In this document: positions 35,726 to 45,798 of the stretch, piece by piece | Layout of the letters: every line of letters begins with the position of its first letter | Numbering within the stretch: the first letter of the stretch is position 1 | Origin: Tritrichomonas musculus | Taxonomy: Eukaryota; Parabasalia; Tritrichomonadida; Tritrichomonadidae | Reading direction: 5' to 3' | Length of the DNA: 64,000 bases | NCBI GenBank assembly: GCA_039105265.1 | Contig: JAPFFF010000003.1 | Coordinates: 3,782,001-3,846,000, forward strand | The notes under the pieces: generated by a model | What the model was told of the DNA's origin: nothing | The model's input: only the letters and a program-made list of their open reading frames with translations | Database searches by the model: none | Made by a program: the position numbers and the translations under genes

Positions 35726-37669
35726 ATGTTATACAGAAACGAGAGAGCCCATAATCTTCGCACTGAAACAGGAAACGTTCTTCATGCATTTGAAGAGATG
35801 AGAAACATGATTAATGTCAATGACGGTACGCGTTCATTTTCATTTAGAACTGTTGACTGTCATGACCAACCAGCTCCATTTCATCAAGGACAATATTCGC
35901 AAATCAGTTTAACACATCCTGACCACTTCATAAGTGATATTGATAAAGGTTTCTTAACATTTCACGTTAAATTAGATTTGTCATTGAATACAGATATGAG
36001 TAAATTAAATGAAATCAATGACCCCAACAACTTGTACAAACTGTTTGTCGGTTTCAAATCATCAAACCAGTTGTTTGACAGGTTAGAGATTCTTCATAAT
36101 AATGTCAATGTCGGATACCAACAGAATGAATGCATTCGTGAGGGCTTCTTATATTCTTCAGTTAAACCAGAAGCCGAGAAGAAACGTCGCAGATTCGTTC
36201 ATTCATTGTGGGAAAACATTAGCAACTATTCACAAACACATGCAGGAGCTTATGTCAACTTGAATTCATTTAAGAACACAGGAAGAAGTGAAGTCGAATT
36301 TGATTTGAATGTTCCTTTTGATGATTTGCTCGCATTACAAGCATTCGATTTATTCCCTAACGGAATCATTGGTGATTTATCAATTCGTTTTCAAGTTAGT
36401 CCCGCTGGTCTTGTTTGGGCAGTATTAGACCCTTACACAGTTGCTGAAGCAAAAGTATTTCTTGAAGATAATGATTCAATATCGATGGAAGAATTAAACA
36501 GACTAAAGGAAATCAAAGCACGAGGACACCTCAAACATCAATTCACACAAATTGGTAATCAAGCAGTGATTCCAGGACCTGGAGACAATCCAGACCCACC
36601 ATCACCTGAACCAACACCAACGAAATATCAATTGAAGTATGAAGTTAGAGAACAATACGTATCTGCATCTGGAGGTGATTTCGATGAACTGATTGAAAAT
36701 TGTTCATTAATATTTAGCTTTACTGATGATGAATTTACTGAACTTGGAATTGAAAAGACTGATGATAATAAAGCAATTTGTCAAGCCCATTATACCAAAG
36801 AACATGGTAAATTACCTCAACCATCACATGCAGGTCATGTTTACGTTAACTTTGTATCTAAAACTGAAGCCAACAAGTTGATGAGCGCTCATTATTCAAA
36901 ACAAACAGCAACATTAACAGTTAATCGAATGACCATCACAGCTTGTAAATCTAATATGCAAGGCTTTGGTGTTTGTGAAGCTACAAGACAAGGAATTGAA
37001 GACATTTTAAGACAAGGTTTAATCATTCCTTCACAAAAAGTTGATTATCATGCTTTTCCAATCGCTCCAGCAGCAAACGGAATCAAGTCAACATTGAATA
37101 TCCCATTAATCAATGCAACTAATTTATCAATCATGTTTCCAAAGCATCATAATGATTTAACTGTCTTTGAAAATCCAGTTTATCAAAACTGTTTCTTGAA
37201 TATTGGTGGAAAGAACTTCCCAGACGAAAACGTTTCAACCATTGGTGCACGATTCTTTGAAAATCAATTAACGGCTGGTGATTTAGATGCAATCACTCTT
37301 TCATGCACAAAGGAATTTGAGGATTCGATGACAATGCCAAAGAATGACGCTAACGGTAAGAGATACAACAACACAATCAGTGATGCAACATCATTTGTAT
37401 TCAACATTCAAACAGAACGAGCAAGTGCAGGATATTGTTATGACGGACTTGATGGAGGTTTCGGAAACGTTCAGATACAAGTCAATGGGCAACCAATATA
37501 TACAGGAGATGATGACACATATTTCAATGTTGTTGAACCAGATGGAACCATTGTCAAACCTCCTCCGACTCAATTATGGATAACTAGGGACTCTTACTTT
37601 AAACTATCTCTTGACGGATTGGTTTACGTTGATGACGAATCTCCACAAGGAAGTCAAGCAAATGAATAA
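35726..37669 (+). CDS. likely major capsid protein (inner Polinton)
   Basis: A 647-residue protein in the position and size range of Polinton double-jelly-roll major capsid proteins. It is rich in beta-strand patterns: SFSFRTVDCHDQPAPFHQGQ and GFLTFHVKLDLSLN in the first barrel, then EVEFDLNVPFDDLLALQAFD and LSIRFQVSPAGLVWAVLDPY. A charged linker with a Pro-rich piece (DNPDPPSPEPTPTKY) and a second beta-rich half follow (SFVFNIQTERASAGYCYDGL). Strong Asp/Asn and Pro content and absence of membrane segments fit a shell protein. The leader contains TTTTTATTCAATCATAAATG. Fold prediction would decide; a different virion protein is the alternative. Confidence 0.65.
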   Translation: MLYRNERAHNLRTETGNVLHAFEEMRNMINVNDGTRSFSFRTVDCHDQPAPFHQGQYSQISLTHPDHFISDIDKGFLTFHVKLDLSLNTDMSKLNEINDPNNLYKLFVGFKSSNQLFDRLEILHNNVNVGYQQNECIREGFLYSSVKPEAEKKRRRFVHSLWENISNYSQTHAGAYVNLNSFKNTGRSEVEFDLNVPFDDLLALQAFDLFPNGIIGDLSIRFQVSPAGLVWAVLDPYTVAEAKVFLEDNDSISMEELNRLKEIKARGHLKHQFTQIGNQAVIPGPGDNPDPPSPEPTPTKYQLKYEVREQYVSASGGDFDELIENCSLIFSFTDDEFTELGIEKTDDNKAICQAHYTKEHGKLPQPSHAGHVYVNFVSKTEANKLMSAHYSKQTATLTVNRMTITACKSNMQGFGVCEATRQGIEDILRQGLIIPSQKVDYHAFPIAPAANGIKSTLNIPLINATNLSIMFPKHHNDLTVFENPVYQNCFLNIGGKNFPDENVSTIGARFFENQLTAGDLDAITLSCTKEFEDSMTMPKNDANGKRYNNTISDATSFVFNIQTERASAGYCYDGLDGGFGNVQIQVNGQPIYTGDDDTYFNVVEPDGTIVKPPPTQLWITRDSYFKLSLDGLVYVDDESPQGSQANE

Positions 37670-37694
37670 AAATAATGATTTCATTAAATAATCA

Positions 37695-37723
37695 TTTTGC
37701 TTTGCAAAAGGGAACAGAGTTCC
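37695..37723. repeat. double mini-hairpin after the capsid gene
   Basis: TTTTGC-TTT-GCAAAA at 37695-37709 followed at once by GGAAC-AGA-GTTCC at 37711-37723. The same pair, inverted and with a few changes, lies inside the packaging ATPase gene at 53098-53126. Confidence 0.6.
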
Positions 37724-37756
37724 TTCATAAATTAATGCTTTATTTTTGCGATTCAA

Positions 37757-38836
37757 ATGAATGAATCAATCAACTATCCTTTCAAATCTAAATACAAGTA
37801 CATCAAAGACACGGGCATTAAAACCGAGCCCTATATTAAGGATTACCAATTGAAGACAGTAAAGAAACTATCAAAACCTGACTTCTCATTTGAACCGTAT
37901 GCGTACGAAATTGATATAATGTTTGCATTAAATAAAGCTTATTTAGTAATAATCAATGTAAACACCAAATACCTAATTGTTGAACCAATTGATTACAAGT
38001 CTGAGTATTATGTAATCAAAGTAATTGATAAACTAGTCAATAAAAGAAATATCAGAATTGAAACAATTAAATGTGATGGTGAAAAGGCTTTTATATCAAA
38101 TGCATTCAAAAGTTATTGCAACGGTGAAGAGCAAAGATATCAATTAGACAAACACACAATTAAATTCAAAGCACCAAACAAAATAAAGTTAATCATTGAT
38201 GATTCACCTTTCACGAATGCACATAAATGTGTCGATGCAGTAATCAGAACATTACGAAATGCTTTCGGTCAATCACAACAACGAATGACAAACAATGTAT
38301 TGATACAACAAACGGTTGAATGGTACAATAACACGCCTCATGCATCTCTTCGTTTATTGAATCCTTTATACACATCATTTGACGAAGAAACTGATGAATA
38401 CCTTGACAAACGACAATCAAAATACATTTATCTAACACCTCAACAGATGCAAGATGACCGCGACCTTGAATGGCAATACATTAGAGCCAAATCAATGCAA
38501 TTGAAAGAGATTCAACAAAAACAACGATTTAAAGGTCTTCTGTCATATAAACCCAAAAATATAATACTCATTCACACCGATTACGGAAAAACAGAAAAGA
38601 AACATGAAAAGCGAAGAAGAGTATTCAATGAACTTGCTGAATTCATTTGTTATGAATCAGGAAACGTTAAATGTAAACTATTAAATCCTTTGCGTCAAAC
38701 TAACAAAACACTGAAGAACAAAACAATAATAACAGTTCCAATCATGTACACAAAATATGTTTGTTCATCAATAGATGCTTTGAATGATGATTATAAAGTA
38801 TTCTTTTTGACTTATAAAACGCAAAATGAAAGCTAA
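37757..38836 (+). CDS. Polinton integrase (inner element)
   Basis: A 359-residue rve-type integrase. The catalytic core lies at about residues 50-215: YEIDIMFALNKAYLVIINVN (first Asp), IETIKCDGEKAFISNAF (second Asp), then HKCVDAVIRTLRNAFGQSQQ and VEWYNNTPHASLRLLNPLYT. The C-terminal 100 residues are basic with a short beta-rich tail (NVKCKLLNPLRQTNKTLKNK, TIITVPIMYTKYV) that could bind DNA. It is homologous to the outer integrase at 29726-31474, shorter at the N-terminus. It would cut and join the element ends into target DNA. The stop overlaps the next gene's start by 11 bp. The leader has TTTATTTTTGCGATTCAAATG. Confidence 0.85.
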   Translation: MNESINYPFKSKYKYIKDTGIKTEPYIKDYQLKTVKKLSKPDFSFEPYAYEIDIMFALNKAYLVIINVNTKYLIVEPIDYKSEYYVIKVIDKLVNKRNIRIETIKCDGEKAFISNAFKSYCNGEEQRYQLDKHTIKFKAPNKIKLIIDDSPFTNAHKCVDAVIRTLRNAFGQSQQRMTNNVLIQQTVEWYNNTPHASLRLLNPLYTSFDEETDEYLDKRQSKYIYLTPQQMQDDRDLEWQYIRAKSMQLKEIQQKQRFKGLLSYKPKNIILIHTDYGKTEKKHEKRRRVFNELAEFICYESGNVKCKLLNPLRQTNKTLKNKTIITVPIMYTKYVCSSIDALNDDYKVFFLTYKTQNES

Positions 38837-39176
38837 ACAACCAATCACAAAACGATACTATCACACACAATCAAAAGATTTTAATCTTCCTGATGATTTC
38901 GTTTATAGTCGCAACAAGAAGTACATTGTTGTTCAGTATTGTGGGGCTGTTGTCAATCAACATATTGTCGGTGATTTGATGGTTCATTCAGATATAGTTG
39001 AATTCATGCCTTTCTGTGACCATTTCATTATGCTTGCTAACAGACGACAAACCAAATACAGAAAATATGAGTGTCTGAACAACACAAAAAAAGAATATCA
39101 TTTATGGTTCACAGATATGAAAGGAAACGTTATTGAACCTGAATCATTTATATTCAGTTGTCTTTTGATTTATTAA
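38826..39176 (+). CDS. unknown small protein following the integrase
   Basis: A 116-residue protein overlapping the integrase end by 11 bp, so probably co-transcribed. It is beta-rich (YIVVQYCGAVVNQHIVGDLM, FCDHFIMLANRRQTKYRKYE, YHLWFTDMKGNVIEPESFIF) and could be a small capsid or accessory protein. The family is not recognised. The next gene starts 13 bp later on the same strand. Confidence 0.5.
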   Translation: MKAKQPITKRYYHTQSKDFNLPDDFVYSRNKKYIVVQYCGAVVNQHIVGDLMVHSDIVEFMPFCDHFIMLANRRQTKYRKYECLNNTKKEYHLWFTDMKGNVIEPESFIFSCLLIY

Positions 39177-39188
39177 TGACTATTCAAA

Positions 39189-40313
39189 ATGGATTCTCAT
39201 GTATTTTATTTAAATCCGAATCAATTGGCTGATATGAGTAATTATAAAATTAATGGTGTAGCACCGATTGCATTTGCTATGATTACGACTACTGAATCAA
39301 GGTCAATTTATATTTTTCCATCAACTTTTACATTTCCGAGGCAAGTTCAAAGTATTTATAAAGGTACAACATTAACGACTAGACCTGCATGGATGTTATA
39401 TTTAATTGGTGATGGAATTTATAGTCCGTCATACATATTTATACGAAAGATACTACCAGGATTTCAAGAACCTGTATTTGTATTATTAAATGATAACACA
39501 CCTAAAGATATAACAAATTATTATGTAGAATATGATGGTGAAGCTTATTTTAATAGAGTAAATTTCGCTTTTACTTATGAGGTATTCATGAATGCATTTA
39601 ATAATATAATTACTGCAGCTGATACAGGTTATAATCCTAATGCAAATAAAACATATATATCATTCACCGTTTATGATAATCCAAACTTAATACCGATAAT
39701 TGATTTCTATGATAACACAGAACCAGGTTCTGACACCAATGATATTAGAATACAAACAATGAACGATTTAAATCAAAATACGAATTATAAACCGAAGAAA
39801 CCTGCACATTTAGGTTTTCGAAATGATACTATATTCACTGAATATCCTATATTCAAACCAAATATAAAACCCGATAACGAAACAACAGCAAATGAAACAA
39901 CAGAAAATATTAAATCATTAACTCCCAATCCACCAAGAAAGCATAAATCAAAAGAAAATGATAACAAAGTTCATTTTTCAGCATCAGCCATAAGTACAAA
40001 ACCAAATTATCCAACAAGCTATGAACCTATGGAAATTGAAGACGATTGGCATGTAAGAAATCAAAATCAATCACAAGGCTTTTATTTTGAAACACCAAAT
40101 CCTAATAAGACATCAAATTATTCTGAACGACAACAAAACATAAATAATGATACTTTTGAAGACTTGTCAACTTCACTTGATAATCAGCAAGACCAGAAGC
40201 AACAACCACAATCAACAAAACGTTTTAGTTTTAGAATCGTTTCAGACCCAAATGACAAAAATAATAATAATAATAATAATAATAACAATAATGGAGGTTT
40301 TGATTTAAATTAA
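39189..40313 (+). CDS. candidate minor virion protein (inner Polinton)
   Basis: A 374-residue protein. Residues about 1-200 are beta-rich (INGVAPIAFAMITTTESRSI, YIFPSTFTFPRQVQSIYKGT, NKTYISFTVYDNPNLIPIID), as in single jelly-roll or other particle proteins. The remaining half is Asn/Gln/Pro-rich and disordered, ending in an Asn run coded by an AAT microsatellite (about 40258-40295). Its place between integrase and the 764-residue gene, downstream of the capsid gene, suggests a particle component such as a penton, but no motif proves it. Confidence 0.45.
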   Translation: MDSHVFYLNPNQLADMSNYKINGVAPIAFAMITTTESRSIYIFPSTFTFPRQVQSIYKGTTLTTRPAWMLYLIGDGIYSPSYIFIRKILPGFQEPVFVLLNDNTPKDITNYYVEYDGEAYFNRVNFAFTYEVFMNAFNNIITAADTGYNPNANKTYISFTVYDNPNLIPIIDFYDNTEPGSDTNDIRIQTMNDLNQNTNYKPKKPAHLGFRNDTIFTEYPIFKPNIKPDNETTANETTENIKSLTPNPPRKHKSKENDNKVHFSASAISTKPNYPTSYEPMEIEDDWHVRNQNQSQGFYFETPNPNKTSNYSERQQNINNDTFEDLSTSLDNQQDQKQQPQSTKRFSFRIVSDPNDKNNNNNNNNNNNGGFDLN

Positions 40314-42608
40314 TTATTCATTATTCATTCTTTGATGTAATGGTTTAAGATTAACAGCAAAATTATCATATTTATTTTTGTTCTGCAATTTGCTTTCTTT
40401 GAGTTGTGCTTTGAATGCTGTGTATCCACAATTTGGATATATATCTCTTTCTATTGCTGCGGTGATTCGTTTAATGAAATTATCTTTAACGTTCTTAATA
40501 TCTTCTGGCGTTGCTTCTTTAATTCCTTCTGCATTTCGTTTCAACCTGTTATATCCTTCTTGCTTACTTACATCAACATTGAAACCAACACCAAAGACAA
40601 CATAATCAATGTAATGCATTAATTCAGTAAATTGTTTACCCCATTGACTTGGTTCAGCCTTTAATTCTCCTGATGTGATATCAATAGCTTTATCAATAAT
40701 CTTCTCAACATATGATTGAACATTCTTTCCTAATACTGAAACATATTCTTTATTGTTCTGTTGTTTCCAATATGTCCATTGTTCATATGTTAATATCTTT
40801 CCATTGAACTTATTGTCTTGAATTAGTTCTTTGAAAGGAGCATCAAAGAGATAAGCAAATAACATATTTGATACAGCAAGGTAATTGATGAGTTTCTTCA
40901 AAGGAGATAATACAAAGAATTGTTCGTCATTCCAATACACTTTCCAGACTTTAGAAAAGATTGATGACCAATAAGAACTTGGTGTAATACGTTTGCTGAC
41001 TCTTGCTTTTCCCAGACCCATAGGACCGTAATAATTTTCTAGCTCTTGCATTTCTTTTCCCTTTGTTAATTTGTATTGACCAGCATCCCAATCAATTTTC
41101 TTGATATCTTTATCAAATAATGATTGAATCCATTTATTGAACGGCATTTCTTTTCTTTCTTGTTTTGTTTTAATAACAGATTTCCAAACTTTCTTGTAAG
41201 GAGAAGCAAATACAAGCTTGTATCCGTTAATGATTGAAGGATTACCGTTCCTATCAATTAAAACAACATCATCAACTTTATCACCGTTCAAGTCTGTTAT
41301 TGAGTTTCCTAACGGGTCTTTGGCATTTTCTGGTAATAAACGATATCTTGGTTTACCGTCTTTATCAACTGAATTCTTACAGTATTCAATAGCTGTATCA
41401 CGACAAGCTGCATTCGGAATGTATTTGATTCTGAAGTTTCCGTTAATAATCATATCAATAAATTTATCTCTGTAATAGGATATATTACCACCAACCCGAG
41501 GTATTTCAAGCTTGTCAAATGAATCCTTTAATGTTGAGTTAACAAGAGGCATATCTTTTTTATCACGACGTCCGCGAGTATTCTTTGAGGGTTGCTTTGC
41601 ATTTCTTATTAATTCATCAAGTATTTCATCATCTGCTTTGTTATCTTCTGCATATCCTTTGTATTTCCTTGCAAAAGGTGATTTAATTTCTTGTGCTTCT
41701 TCTTCATTATCAACATATCTGTATGGTTGTTTTGCAGGTGTTTTTGTATATCTGTATGCTTCGGTTGCTGCTTCATCATCATCATGCCAATCATCTAATT
41801 CATCATCATATAATGATTGAAGAGGTCCGTTATTATTGTTGTTGTCGTCTGCCATTTTATTAGTTGAAAAATTATTTTTATTGTGTTCCTTTGATGGTTC
41901 AATAAAAGAATCAGATAAATCATCGTTTTTCAATATTAATGACTCAGAATCTGATTCGCTTAATGTTATATTAAGTAATGAATCTTCACTGTCTTTAGGC
42001 AATTGTATTGTCGAGTCATTTTCATCAGAATCACTCGGAGTTATGCGTTTTCTTCTTGGTGTTCTTCGTTTATTAGTATCAAGTGTTGGTTCATGTATGC
42101 TTGTTCTCTTTCTTCTTCCTTTGTTGGTTTGTGGTGTTTGACTCTTTCTCGGTGGTTTGATGGGTGATGAACGAAAACCATCAGAGCTATAATTCAAATC
42201 ATCGTTGACAACAATATTGAAGTAATTGATAATGATATCAAGACTTTTTTTATCTGTTGTGTACTCTTTTAAACTAAGGAATCGATTACCTTTACTTTTA
42301 ATACCTGCATTGATTTTGTTCATCAATGAAACAAATCGACGAAACTTGACTTTCATTTCACGAATCTTTCCCACACTTCTTCCTGTATATTCATTGTTTT
42401 GTATTTGATACAACAAATTAATTAAATCATTGGGGTGTTCTAGTTTGTATGTACTGAGAAATGTGTTCCTAAAATAATCTATCGGGTCCTCTAGTTCTTC
42501 ATCATCATCAGGTTTAGATACCTCACTATCAAATATAGTTTCATCATCAATATTACTTAAATCTAATTCAAAGCTATCAGATGAATTATTTTTATCTTGT
42601 TTTGACAT
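40314..42608 (-). CDS. large unknown protein of the inner Polinton
   Basis: A 764-residue protein. The N-terminal half is acidic and low in complexity with Ser/Asp-rich and basic runs (SPIKPPRKSQTPQTNKGRRK, RRTPRRKRITPSDSDENDST), probably disordered. An internal Met begins MADDNNNNNGPLQSLYDDEL at about residue 252. The C-terminal 400 residues are folded-looking with aromatic clusters (VWKVYWNDEQFFVLSPLKKL, YLAVSNMLFAYLFDAPFKEL, TELMHYIDYVVFGVGFNVDV). It ends immediately next to the end of 39189-40313 (convergent, no gap). The length and acidic head would suit a scaffold or internal virion protein; the function is not recognised. Confidence 0.55.
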   Translation of the reverse strand: MSKQDKNNSSDSFELDLSNIDDETIFDSEVSKPDDDEELEDPIDYFRNTFLSTYKLEHPNDLINLLYQIQNNEYTGRSVGKIREMKVKFRRFVSLMNKINAGIKSKGNRFLSLKEYTTDKKSLDIIINYFNIVVNDDLNYSSDGFRSSPIKPPRKSQTPQTNKGRRKRTSIHEPTLDTNKRRTPRRKRITPSDSDENDSTIQLPKDSEDSLLNITLSESDSESLILKNDDLSDSFIEPSKEHNKNNFSTNKMADDNNNNNGPLQSLYDDELDDWHDDDEAATEAYRYTKTPAKQPYRYVDNEEEAQEIKSPFARKYKGYAEDNKADDEILDELIRNAKQPSKNTRGRRDKKDMPLVNSTLKDSFDKLEIPRVGGNISYYRDKFIDMIINGNFRIKYIPNAACRDTAIEYCKNSVDKDGKPRYRLLPENAKDPLGNSITDLNGDKVDDVVLIDRNGNPSIINGYKLVFASPYKKVWKSVIKTKQERKEMPFNKWIQSLFDKDIKKIDWDAGQYKLTKGKEMQELENYYGPMGLGKARVSKRITPSSYWSSIFSKVWKVYWNDEQFFVLSPLKKLINYLAVSNMLFAYLFDAPFKELIQDNKFNGKILTYEQWTYWKQQNNKEYVSVLGKNVQSYVEKIIDKAIDITSGELKAEPSQWGKQFTELMHYIDYVVFGVGFNVDVSKQEGYNRLKRNAEGIKEATPEDIKNVKDNFIKRITAAIERDIYPNCGYTAFKAQLKESKLQNKNKYDNFAVNLKPLHQRMNNE

Positions 42609-42630
42609 TGTTTAGTTTCTAATAAATTGA

Positions 42631-45600
42631 ATGTTTACGATTGAGCAGAGCGGACACATAACAAAAACAAATACTATTGACGGATTGATTAACGAATACA
42701 TTAAAAGATATGTCGATAATTATGTTATCAAAGGTGATACATCGAACGGAAACGTAGGGATTTCAAACGGAAATGGAATCACTAAGGAACAATTGAATGA
42801 AGCAGTTAACGGATTGCGTGATTATGTTATCAACAATTATGCTTTATCAACTGATATACCTGAACCAATTGATATAACGAATTATGCATTGAAGACGGAT
42901 ATACCAGAAGTACTCAAAAATAGTGAGTTGCAATTGAACATAAAAGAACTATTACCCGACGAAATGTTTCAGAAATTGATGGCTGAAGATGATAAACCAT
43001 TATCAGCTCAAGCATCAATGTGTTTAACAAGTATAGCAGTTAATGAAGGTTTTCAATCGGCTTTGGATGATTGTGCCGAACGATATGTTCCAAAAGATGA
43101 TTTGAAGAATTACATCACGAGAGATAATTTGACTGTATCAACTGAATACACAATTGAAATCAAGACATATATGTTTCCTAATATAGGTCCAGTACCAGAA
43201 GAATATGAAGAAAACGGAATGGATACATCTCACGTTTTACCGTTCAAAGAAGGAACACATTTGGTTGGTTATAAATTAGACAATAGTGGTAATATATTCC
43301 ATTTTGATATCAGATTTAAGACAAATGAATTATATGCTGATGATGAATATAACGTTAAACAACATGAAGCTGAAGGATTTGAAAGTGAAGGGGAGTATTT
43401 TGAATTAGTGTGGGATGAATTTACTGGAGCAATTTATGATAGATATCAATACCTTCCAATAACAATAACATTAGCAGAAACAAATGATGAATTAGCATTG
43501 AAGAGTGATATACCTGAACCTGTTGATTTGACACCGTATTATACTAGTGCACAAGCTGATGAGAAGTTCGTCGATGAGGATGAATTGGCTTATGAATTAG
43601 ATAAGTATGAAACGAAAACAGTTGCAGAAGGAAAATATGCAATGAAGAGTGAAATCCCAGAAATTATTGAGGGTCAAACAACAATTCAATTCGAAATCGT
43701 CAATAATACAATTCCTGATTTGGATTACAACACATATCATGAACTGATTGAGCAATACGGGTTGGATATTGTTTCATCAAACAGTTTTTATACGGGTCAT
43801 TATGTTCATGTAGACTATTCGTACAATGACGATGATGACGAACAACCCTCTCAGATAATGCGTATCGAAGGAAGTGATTCAAGTATTTGGTTTTTGTATG
43901 ACAGCCATGAATTAATCAATCCAGGAACTGGCGATACACCAGAAGTTTTATCGTGTTCAATTACCAAAACTATCGAACCAACAGACAGAAACGCTTATTC
44001 AGCTAGATATGTGTCAAACAATTATGCTTTGAAGACGGATATACCAGAACCTGTTGACTTGACACCATATTATTCTAGTGCACAAGCTGATGAGAAGTTT
44101 GTTGATGAAGATGAATTGGCTTATGAATTAGATAAGTATGCATTGAAAACAGATATACCAACAATTCCAACTGATTTGGTTAATGAATCTGCATTGAGTA
44201 CTGCATTATACGGAACTGAATTGAATATTGAATATCCGAATCCCGTTCGTGATTATATATTTGTAAAACCATACTTACCAGAAACCGATATACATGTGAT
44301 ATTTGATGTTAATTGGGGTTCTAACAAGGATTACATTAACAATATTCAACATTTTGATTTGATATTCAAGCCTTATGAAAAATATATGAGAGGGTATAGA
44401 ATGATGTTAGATAATGGATTATCTATTGTATGGTATGACCGTGGCGAATTTATGTTGTGTAATTCAAGTGGCAATACTCAATGGTTAATCAACGTCATTA
44501 AAGCACAAATCGAATCACCATTTATTAAAACTGCAAATGTTGTTGATGAAAATCCAGAACAAATCACAATTCAATGTACACAGAATGAAAGTGGTTGTGT
44601 AGTTCCTGATGATGATATAAGAAGAGTATTCACAACCAAAAATATTATCGTCAAATTCAAACGAAATGCTGATGATGCATCATATGAAGAAGTTGAATAC
44701 GAATACAGTTTATATAAAAGTTTGAATATGATTTACAAATCAACAAGCAATGAATTAATAAATATTAATTATAATACCCATATCGTTTCATTGAGAGCTG
44801 CGGATGATACACTAACCAATATATATGATGCGTCTATCACATTAATCAGCATCCGACCTGTGAACGATAATATGATTACTTCGGTGAAATATGTGAATGA
44901 TAACTTTGCACTGAAGTCAAACGTCATAACAGAAGAACAACTAATAAAAAAATGTGCTATTGATTGCGGACCGATTACAGAGGGCGGTGAAATATCAATT
45001 CATTATCTAAAACTTGAAGATAAGGTAATTAAACTGGAATATATAGTAGGTGATTATGCGCTATGTTTGGAAATAAGAATATTATTCTATGATACAACTG
45101 GAAATCCTCATAACATTGTTCTTGTATTACATCAAAGAACTGTGTATTTCGACAATTTCAAATTCCCATTCTATTATGAAGACACTGTTGATATAACATC
45201 AGGAAGACCCCTGACATATAATTTCCCGATAGGCGGATATTCTTGGACAACTACTCAGGAATTATTAGATGCTAAACAAATATATTCAAGATGCATCATG
45301 TCCCGAGGTTATTTAGCAAAATATAAGGCTGCTATTTACGGTGCACAATCAAACACAACAATCACACATTACTCGCCGATTGAATCATCAATGAACTCTG
45401 TTAGTGATTTCGTTGTTGGTTCTCCAGTGTATATGACAGGTAAGGTTTACAAACATGTTGGTGATGAATGGAAACCATCAACAGCAGATGATACAACTGA
45501 TTGTATTTGTAGTGTCAAGACATCAGGAACATGGAAGGAGTATGTCGGTATATGTGTGAGAATCGATGACAAAAATAAATGTATCACATTTAGTTCACAT

Positions 45601-45792
45601 GGTGATTATATGGTTCGCGTTAATGATTCATCATGTTATTCAATCGGTGATGAGGTGTTTATCGATAATGAAGACAATAAGCTGAAAGTTCTTTCAGGAG
45701 AGACAGCAATAACATCAAAAATAAAACGTATGACTGTTGGAATCATTACAAGTATCATTGATGAAAGAACATTAGCTGTATTCAAAGAGTAA
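42631..45792 (+). CDS. fibre-like protein with ALKTDIPEP repeats
   Basis: A 1053-residue protein with repeated modules of the kind seen in phage tail fibres and trimeric adhesins. ALSTDIPEP (about residue 71), ALKTDIPEV (about 87), ALKSDIPEPVDLTPYYTSAQ (about 289), AMKSEIPE (about 336), ALKTDIPEPVDLTPYYSSAQ (about 468), ALKTDIPTIP (about 503) and ALKSNVI (about 760) alternate with beta-rich domains of 100-150 residues. The two copies of VDLTPYY-SSAQADEKFVDEDELAYEL are nearly the same at the DNA level. The C-terminal domain (FVVGSPVYMTGKVYKHVGDE to the end) looks like a compact beta fold. The gene has no signal peptide. It is probably a surface fibre or receptor-binding protein of the particle. 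Confidence 0.7.
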   Translation: MFTIEQSGHITKTNTIDGLINEYIKRYVDNYVIKGDTSNGNVGISNGNGITKEQLNEAVNGLRDYVINNYALSTDIPEPIDITNYALKTDIPEVLKNSELQLNIKELLPDEMFQKLMAEDDKPLSAQASMCLTSIAVNEGFQSALDDCAERYVPKDDLKNYITRDNLTVSTEYTIEIKTYMFPNIGPVPEEYEENGMDTSHVLPFKEGTHLVGYKLDNSGNIFHFDIRFKTNELYADDEYNVKQHEAEGFESEGEYFELVWDEFTGAIYDRYQYLPITITLAETNDELALKSDIPEPVDLTPYYTSAQADEKFVDEDELAYELDKYETKTVAEGKYAMKSEIPEIIEGQTTIQFEIVNNTIPDLDYNTYHELIEQYGLDIVSSNSFYTGHYVHVDYSYNDDDDEQPSQIMRIEGSDSSIWFLYDSHELINPGTGDTPEVLSCSITKTIEPTDRNAYSARYVSNNYALKTDIPEPVDLTPYYSSAQADEKFVDEDELAYELDKYALKTDIPTIPTDLVNESALSTALYGTELNIEYPNPVRDYIFVKPYLPETDIHVIFDVNWGSNKDYINNIQHFDLIFKPYEKYMRGYRMMLDNGLSIVWYDRGEFMLCNSSGNTQWLINVIKAQIESPFIKTANVVDENPEQITIQCTQNESGCVVPDDDIRRVFTTKNIIVKFKRNADDASYEEVEYEYSLYKSLNMIYKSTSNELININYNTHIVSLRAADDTLTNIYDASITLISIRPVNDNMITSVKYVNDNFALKSNVITEEQLIKKCAIDCGPITEGGEISIHYLKLEDKVIKLEYIVGDYALCLEIRILFYDTTGNPHNIVLVLHQRTVYFDNFKFPFYYEDTVDITSGRPLTYNFPIGGYSWTTTQELLDAKQIYSRCIMSRGYLAKYKAAIYGAQSNTTITHYSPIESSMNSVSDFVVGSPVYMTGKVYKHVGDEWKPSTADDTTDCICSVKTSGTWKEYVGICVRIDDKNKCITFSSHGDYMVRVNDSSCYSIGDEVFIDNEDNKLKVLSGETAITSKIKRMTVGIITSIIDERTLAVFKE

Positions 45793-45798
45793 ATCAAA

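Noticed and set aside
41218-42408. Plus-strand frames opposite the 764-residue gene with hydrophobic, Ser-rich sequence
   Set aside because: Antisense shadows of a longer coding frame on the minus strand.
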